Assembly (NCBI GenBank): GCA_964508765.1
Contig: CAZDVD010000064.1
Location: 1 to 9,988, forward strand
Origin: JABMPR01 sp964508765
Lineage (GTDB): Bacteria > Fidelibacterota > UBA8477 > JABMPR01
Direction of reading: 5' to 3'
DNA length: 9,988 nt
Positions 6,566 through 9,988 of this stretch are shown in pieces. The position numbers and the translations under genes are program-made. The notes beneath the pieces were generated by a model, which was given only the letters and a program-made list of their open reading frames with translations, was not told where the DNA came from and ran no database searches. Position 1 is the first letter of the stretch. Every line of letters starts with the position of its first letter.

Positions 6566-7915
6566 CTAGACCTGGGCTTTTAGTTTTTGTTGTTGTTCAG
6601 TGGCTTTGACTTTGCCCACACGGATCCATTGAACCAGAGGGATTCCAGATGGGCAGACAAAGGCGCAGGAACCACATTCGATGCAGTTGAAAATACCCCA
6701 TTCCTTGCAGTCTTCATATTTGCCGGTTTCTGCTAGTCGCGAAATGCGGGTGGGTACCAGATTCATGGGACAAACACTGACACAGGAACCACATTGGATA
6801 CAGGGGTAATGACGGGTGTTTTTTATCTGGGATGCCTGCATACAAACAATTCCCGAGGTTGCCTTAAGTGTGGGCACATGGAGGTCATACTGAACCAGCC
6901 CCATCATGGGGCCACCCATAAACACTTGAGCCGTGTCATCTTTGAGACCACCGCAGGCGTCAACGCAATCTTGAAAAGGGGTTCCGACACGAGCATTGAT
7001 ATTGCCGGGTTTTTGTACAGCATCTCCTGTCACAGTGAGCATGCGTTGAATGAGAGGTTTCCCATCCACCACGGCTTCATAAACAGCGAGAGCGGTTGCA
7101 ATATTGTTTACCACCACGCCCACATCCATGGGGAGTCCACCTGCAGGAACCTTGCGTCCCAGAGCCGCATCGATGAGCATCTTTTCTGCGCCCTGGGGGT
7201 ACTTGACCTTCAGGGGCTGAACTTTAAAATTGAGTTTGAGTGCTGTGACCCGGGCTTCCATGGCAGCGATGGCATCTGCTTTGTTATCTTCAATACCCAC
7301 AATGCCATTTTCAATGCCCAGGATTTTCATCATGATGGCCATACCCTTGAGAATACGATCAGTATCTTCAAGCATATTGCGATGATCACAGGTGAGGAAA
7401 GGTTCGCACTCACAACCATTCAAAATAAAGTGATCGATGGGTTTATCGGCAGGGGGGGACATTTTCACATGGGTTGGAAAGGCTGCACCACCCAGACCGA
7501 CGATACCACCCTCGCGCACCAGTTTGGCCAGGACTTCTTTTGGGGCTGCTTCCCAGTGTTCAGGGGTATCCAGTAGCTCCCAATCATCCTCATCACCATC
7601 TCGTTTAATGTGAATCATGGGTACTTTTGCACCGAGGGGGTGGGGGAAAGATGTCACGGCTGCCACAGTTCCCGTAATTGAAGCATGAATGGGACTGGAG
7701 ACAAAGGCAGCGGAATCAGCTATCTTTTGACCGGTTTTCACCTTGTCACCCTTGGCAACCAGTGCTTCACAAGGGGCGCCAATATGCTGTTGGAGGGCAA
7801 TGAACACCTCATCAGGAAGCGGCAGGGTTTGGGAGGGCAGGTGACAGGTCAGGTTTTTGTACTCATCGGGGTGGATACCGCGACGAAAAGTGCGAAGCTG
7901 GGCTGAATCAGACAT
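6566..7915 (-). CDS. rnfC: RNF complex subunit C, NADH/flavin and iron-sulfur subunit
   Basis: The product is 449 residues, the compact form without the long repetitive C-terminus of the E. coli RsxC. An N-terminal RnfC domain (FRRGIHPDEYK, then a lipoyl-like fold SSPIHASITGTVAAV) is followed by the Complex I 51-kDa-like flavin/NADH region with GLGGAAFPTHVKM (140-152) and NGCECEPFLTCD (166-177). An SLBB-type segment comes next, then two [4Fe-4S] motifs, CIQCGSCVSVCP (from 372) and CIECGSCAFVCP (from 411). RnfC is the soluble subunit that exchanges electrons with NAD(H). It is the first gene of the operon; AGGAG lies 11 bases before the ATG, a slightly long spacing. Confidence 0.96.
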   Translation of the reverse strand: MSDSAQLRTFRRGIHPDEYKNLTCHLPSQTLPLPDEVFIALQQHIGAPCEALVAKGDKVKTGQKIADSAAFVSSPIHASITGTVAAVTSFPHPLGAKVPMIHIKRDGDEDDWELLDTPEHWEAAPKEVLAKLVREGGIVGLGGAAFPTHVKMSPPADKPIDHFILNGCECEPFLTCDHRNMLEDTDRILKGMAIMMKILGIENGIVGIEDNKADAIAAMEARVTALKLNFKVQPLKVKYPQGAEKMLIDAALGRKVPAGGLPMDVGVVVNNIATALAVYEAVVDGKPLIQRMLTVTGDAVQKPGNINARVGTPFQDCVDACGGLKDDTAQVFMGGPMMGLVQYDLHVPTLKATSGIVCMQASQIKNTRHYPCIQCGSCVSVCPMNLVPTRISRLAETGKYEDCKEWGIFNCIECGSCAFVCPSGIPLVQWIRVGKVKATEQQQKLKAQV

Positions 7916-8101
7916 GTATTGATTGTCTCCTCATGGATAATTTTGGGCTCACCAGCGAGAATAATGTTGGGATATACGTGTTACGTTCCATGTCTGTTAC
8001 CAATGGCAAAAATAAGACCAGTAGAGGTCATTTTCCCCAATCCGGTCTATAAATCTTGGATTCATTAAAATATTGTTACTATGGAGCATAGGGAGTAGCT
8101 A

Positions 8102-8197
8102 ATGCTTAAGCTATTAATTGCGGGAAGCAGGTAAGATTATATTACTGATGAAGGTGATGAGCCGGCCCCTGCCTGTCAAGCCGAAGCTTTAGCGTAG
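8102..8197 (+). pseudogene. possible remnant of a DUF2493/SLOG-family gene start
   Basis: GGGAG at 8091-8095 lies 6 bases before an ATG at 8102. The codons read MLKLLIAGSR, then TAA (8132-8134), then in the same frame DYITDEGDEPAP to a TAG at 8195-8197. The string LLIAGSR followed by an I-T-D is the N-terminal signature of DUF2493 (YspA/cpYpsA-type SLOG) proteins, which bind nucleotides or related ligands. The rest of the gene is absent: palindromic repeats begin at about 8170. The likeness rests on about ten residues and could be chance. Confidence 0.25.
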
Positions 8198-8200
8198 GCT
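8179..8200. repeat. imperfect palindrome (AGCC...GGCT)
   Basis: A 22-base segment beginning AGCCGAAGC and ending GCGTAGGCT is symmetric at 8 of 11 base pairs. It has the look of a short REP-type intergenic element. Only one copy is visible in the window. Confidence 0.45.
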
Positions 8201-8266
8201 GATAATCTCCGACTTTATGGCCATAGAAAAGTCCATAGCTAATTTGGCCAACTTTGGTTGTTTTGA

Positions 8267-8292
8267 GCCTGCCAGGCGTAGCCCGAAAGGGT
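8267..8292. repeat. two small adjacent hairpins, one with a GAAA tetraloop
   Basis: GCCTGCCAGGC (8267-8277) has 5-base arms around one central base. A few bases on, CCCGAAAGGG (8282-8291) is a 3-bp GC stem closing a GNRA-type GAAA loop, extended by a G.U pair. No T-run follows on either strand. They may be part of a dispersed repeat or an RNA structure in the tail of the DUF4139 transcript. Confidence 0.4.
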
Positions 8293-8311
8293 GTAGACTG
8301 GAGATAGCTTC

Positions 8312-8355
8312 TCCCTCGTCCCTCGATTCCGCTCGGGATGACACAAGCTCGGGAT
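8312..8355. repeat. second copy of the REP-like element, 3' of the DUF4139 gene
   Basis: On the minus strand this reads ATCCCGAGC, four bases, GTCATCCCGAGC, then GGAATCGAGGGACGAGGGAG. It matches the element at 3577-3617 in layout: a duplicated head unit (GTCATCC[C/T]GAGC) followed by TCGA[A/G]GGACGA[A/G]GG. Here it is inverted relative to that copy and lacks the long right arm. It begins about 25 bases after the DUF4139 stop codon, where REP-type elements commonly lie. Confidence 0.7.
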
Positions 8356-8380
8356 CGTGAAGACTGACAAAAAATTTCCG

Positions 8381-9727
8381 CTATTTCAGATTAACCCTTG
8401 ATGTATAGGTAAGCTCAACCTCTTTGTTCGCAGGAACAGGAACGGTGAATTTCACCCTGGAGGCATCAACTTTGGCAAAAGGTTGAGAAGCGTTTTGAAC
8501 CTTCCAGTTGCGGTAAGCGACTGTTTGAATGACTTCCACTTCAACGGCTTCATCTTTCCGATTAGCCAGAGTGATGCGGATATCCTCTTCATGATAGCGG
8601 TCGGTCTTTGAACGTCGATTCAGAATCTCACGTTTGCCCTTGACGTCAAAAGCTTCCCCTACTTCTAGAGTAACTAGGTCATCCCGGGAGGTATGCTTCA
8701 GGTTGTCTTCACCAATAAGTTTAAGGGCACCATCGGTATCTTTCTTGAATAATCGAACAATACCCGCAGGCAAGGCAACACCAGCACCAGTTTTTTTATC
8801 ATTTGTGAACATGATTTTGATGGGAATGTTTGTGAATTGATCACGAGTTCCCTCATAGATGTAGCGTTTTTGGGCTTTTACCAGAGTGGGGTTGAGCCAC
8901 TGGATTTGTTTTTCTTCCCGGTTGTGAACCGATACGGGAAAAGCAATATCATAGAGATGGTATTCAAAGAACTCACGTTCCTCTACAACCGGCATCGCTC
9001 GCATGGCGAGTGCGTAGGTCTTTTCTCTCCGGGAATCCATCGCTTGAGGAGACCTGGCACGATGTAAATCTCCGGCAACCAGCTTGAGCTTGGCCTGCTC
9101 GTAGTCTTTACCAGACTGATTATTCAGGTTGATCCAGGAGCTTAAATCCAGCTCACTTTCATCATCGTTGATAACAGCCACATATTCAGATCTCCAGGAG
9201 ATGCCTCCAGTGAGATAAGACAGGTCGAAATTGACCTTGCCCGCTTTTGCAGCATTTAATGTCCAGGCCAGGGTGGGGCGGACATACAGTCTTTCCGTAG
9301 GGGTGGGACATTTGATGGTTCCTACGAACTGACGTTGAATAATATCGGTACCCGTGCGACTTTTTAACACCAGGGTGCTATTGTCATAGCTAAGCAACTT
9401 GCCACTTATCTTGTTCTCATTTTCCAGGATGACTGTCACATCAGCTTCGAGATATTTTTTGAGGAGCTTATTCTGATCGACCAGATCGTAACGATAATTC
9501 TGCTCTAGAACTTGAATATCTTTGTCTGAGCTCAGCTTAACTGAGGAGGGATTCAGGGTTTCAGCGACTCTCTCAATTTCAATCTCTGAAACACCTCCCT
9601 GAATTTGACGGGAGAATTGTTCTTTGACCAGCGCTTGACCGTGGTTGTACACAGTCAGTTGGGTTTGAGCATGGGAAACTGATGTAATCAGTAGTACAAC
9701 GGGTAGGACTTTGATAAACCTGAACAT
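8381..9727 (-). CDS. secreted DUF4139 domain protein
   Basis: The product is 448 residues. A type I signal peptide occupies residues 1-20, with a cut expected after SHA (SVSHA/QTQ), so it is exported. Residues about 21-145 form a beta-rich N-terminal region with the opening TVYNHGQALVKEQF, common in these proteins. From about residue 150 the DUF4139 domain is clear: RPTLAWTLNAAKAG, LSYLTGGISWRSEYVAVI, LDLSSWINLNNQSGKDYEQA and KLKLVAGDL, with a C-terminal beta domain ending in VPVPANKEVELTYTSRV. No catalytic motif is known for the family, so none is assigned; an envelope-associated role is inferred from the signal peptide. AAGGAG lies 6 bases before the ATG. It follows the YciI-like gene by 30 bases and probably shares its transcript. 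Confidence 0.9.
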   Translation of the reverse strand: MFRFIKVLPVVLLITSVSHAQTQLTVYNHGQALVKEQFSRQIQGGVSEIEIERVAETLNPSSVKLSSDKDIQVLEQNYRYDLVDQNKLLKKYLEADVTVILENENKISGKLLSYDNSTLVLKSRTGTDIIQRQFVGTIKCPTPTERLYVRPTLAWTLNAAKAGKVNFDLSYLTGGISWRSEYVAVINDDESELDLSSWINLNNQSGKDYEQAKLKLVAGDLHRARSPQAMDSRREKTYALAMRAMPVVEEREFFEYHLYDIAFPVSVHNREEKQIQWLNPTLVKAQKRYIYEGTRDQFTNIPIKIMFTNDKKTGAGVALPAGIVRLFKKDTDGALKLIGEDNLKHTSRDDLVTLEVGEAFDVKGKREILNRRSKTDRYHEEDIRITLANRKDEAVEVEVIQTVAYRNWKVQNASQPFAKVDASRVKFTVPVPANKEVELTYTSRVNLK

Positions 9728-9757
9728 GAGGAGCTCCTTGAAAAAGTGTTTCTTGAC

Positions 9758-9988
9758 TTAAATATCCACCTTGGCGATAGAATTATGGATATCATTTACC
9801 GCCATGAGAGCGGCTGATCCATACCACTCCTTTAATTCCAATACCAGACTGCCGGCTTGTATGGCAGGATCTGTCTTTGTCAACGCCTCAGCCTCTTCAA
9901 TGGTTTCCACATTAAAGAAATACAAACCTCGTAAGTCATCATTGCCAAAAAATGGACCTGCCAGGACCAGCTTGCCAGCCTCAGCCAT
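9758..9988 (-). CDS. YciI-like (YCII-related domain) protein, 5' end cut by window
   Basis: The visible 76 residues are the C-terminal part of a small YCII-related protein: AEAGKLVLAGPF, GLYFFNVETIEEAEAL, TDPAIQAGSLVLELKEWYG. The GPF turn, the aromatic-rich strand with a following EAEAL helix, and the DPA motif after it are family hallmarks, in a ferredoxin-like fold. The ATG at the window edge is unlikely to be the true start, since the family normally has about 20-25 residues, with a conserved His, before AGKL. Family members include a dehalogenase-like enzyme and proteins of unknown role; no function is assigned. It probably heads or precedes the DUF4139 gene in a common transcript. Confidence 0.85.
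   Translation of the reverse strand: MAEAGKLVLAGPFFGNDDLRGLYFFNVETIEEAEALTKTDPAIQAGSLVLELKEWYGSAALMAVNDIHNSIAKVDI

Larger units (their letters stand above)
7916..8380. other. 465-base intergenic region upstream of rnfC
   Basis: No convincing gene lies here. It must contain the rnfC leader and probably its promoter. On the minus strand a TATTTTTG around 8007-8014 resembles the Bacteroidota -7 element, but its -33 partner (TTG about 23 bases upstream) is poorly spaced, so I do not call it. The left half (7920-8080) is plain AT-rich sequence. The right half (8102-8360) is a mosaic of a possible gene remnant and short palindromes, listed separately. Confidence 0.6.

Noticed and set aside
6794..7576. 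260-codon plus-strand open frame
   Set aside because: It lies wholly antisense to rnfC, whose motifs are unmistakable. Its translation is His/Gly/Ile-rich with no recognisable domain.
8217..8360. 47-codon plus-strand ORF
   Set aside because: More than half of it is made of the palindromic repeats at 8267-8355, there is no ribosome-binding site, and composition is not protein-like.
1..9988. CRISPR array, tRNA, rRNA, transposase or defence system
   Set aside because: I looked for regular spaced repeats, cloverleaf-like stretches and mobile-element proteins on both strands and found none.

Overview
The window looks like chromosomal DNA from a Gram-negative, probably anaerobic or facultative bacterium. 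The evidence is an RNF complex of clostridial/FCB gene order (C-D-G-E-A-B), an RseC protein, secreted proteins with type I signal peptides, and short REP-like intergenic palindromes. Codon use is even and base composition moderate. An FCB-group lineage (for example Neomarinimicrobiota- or Calditrichota-like) is my guess; no rRNA or other phylogenetic marker is present to confirm it.

Left part (1-1556, plus strand): the last 32 codons of an unrecognised gene, then lemA and a TPM-domain (YgcG-like) secreted or anchored protein with a glycine-rich tail. LemA plus TPM is a common two-gene pairing in bacteria. A perfect 20-bp palindrome sits between the two genes.

Middle (1640-7915, minus strand): a complete RNF operon, rnfC-rnfD-rnfG-rnfE-rnfA-rnfB, followed by rseC and then an SGNH/GDSL-type hydrolase. 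D/G, G/E and E/A are joined by 4-nt ATGA overlaps and B/rseC by a 1-nt TGATG overlap. Only rnfA and rnfB are separated, by 137 nt holding an imperfect inverted repeat. RNF couples electron transfer between reduced ferredoxin and NAD+ to Na+ or H+ movement across the membrane. RseC is associated with the RNF-like Rsx system that reduces SoxR in E. coli. The SGNH reading frame runs from the end of rseC to 1640 without any frameshift but carries two in-frame stop codons (TAG 2207-2209, TAA 1826-1828), so it appears to be a recently inactivated gene.

Right part (7916-9988, minus strand): a 465-nt gene-free stretch upstream of rnfC with several short palindromes and a possible remnant of a DUF2493/SLOG gene, then a secreted DUF4139 protein and the C-terminal part of a YciI-like protein cut by the window edge.

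I see no CRISPR array, tRNA, rRNA, insertion sequence or phage gene. Nothing here looks like an unknown multi-gene system. The points most worth checking are the double-nonsense SGNH gene, the two-locus repeat family (one copy splitting rnfA from rnfB), and the fragmentary DUF2493-like start.
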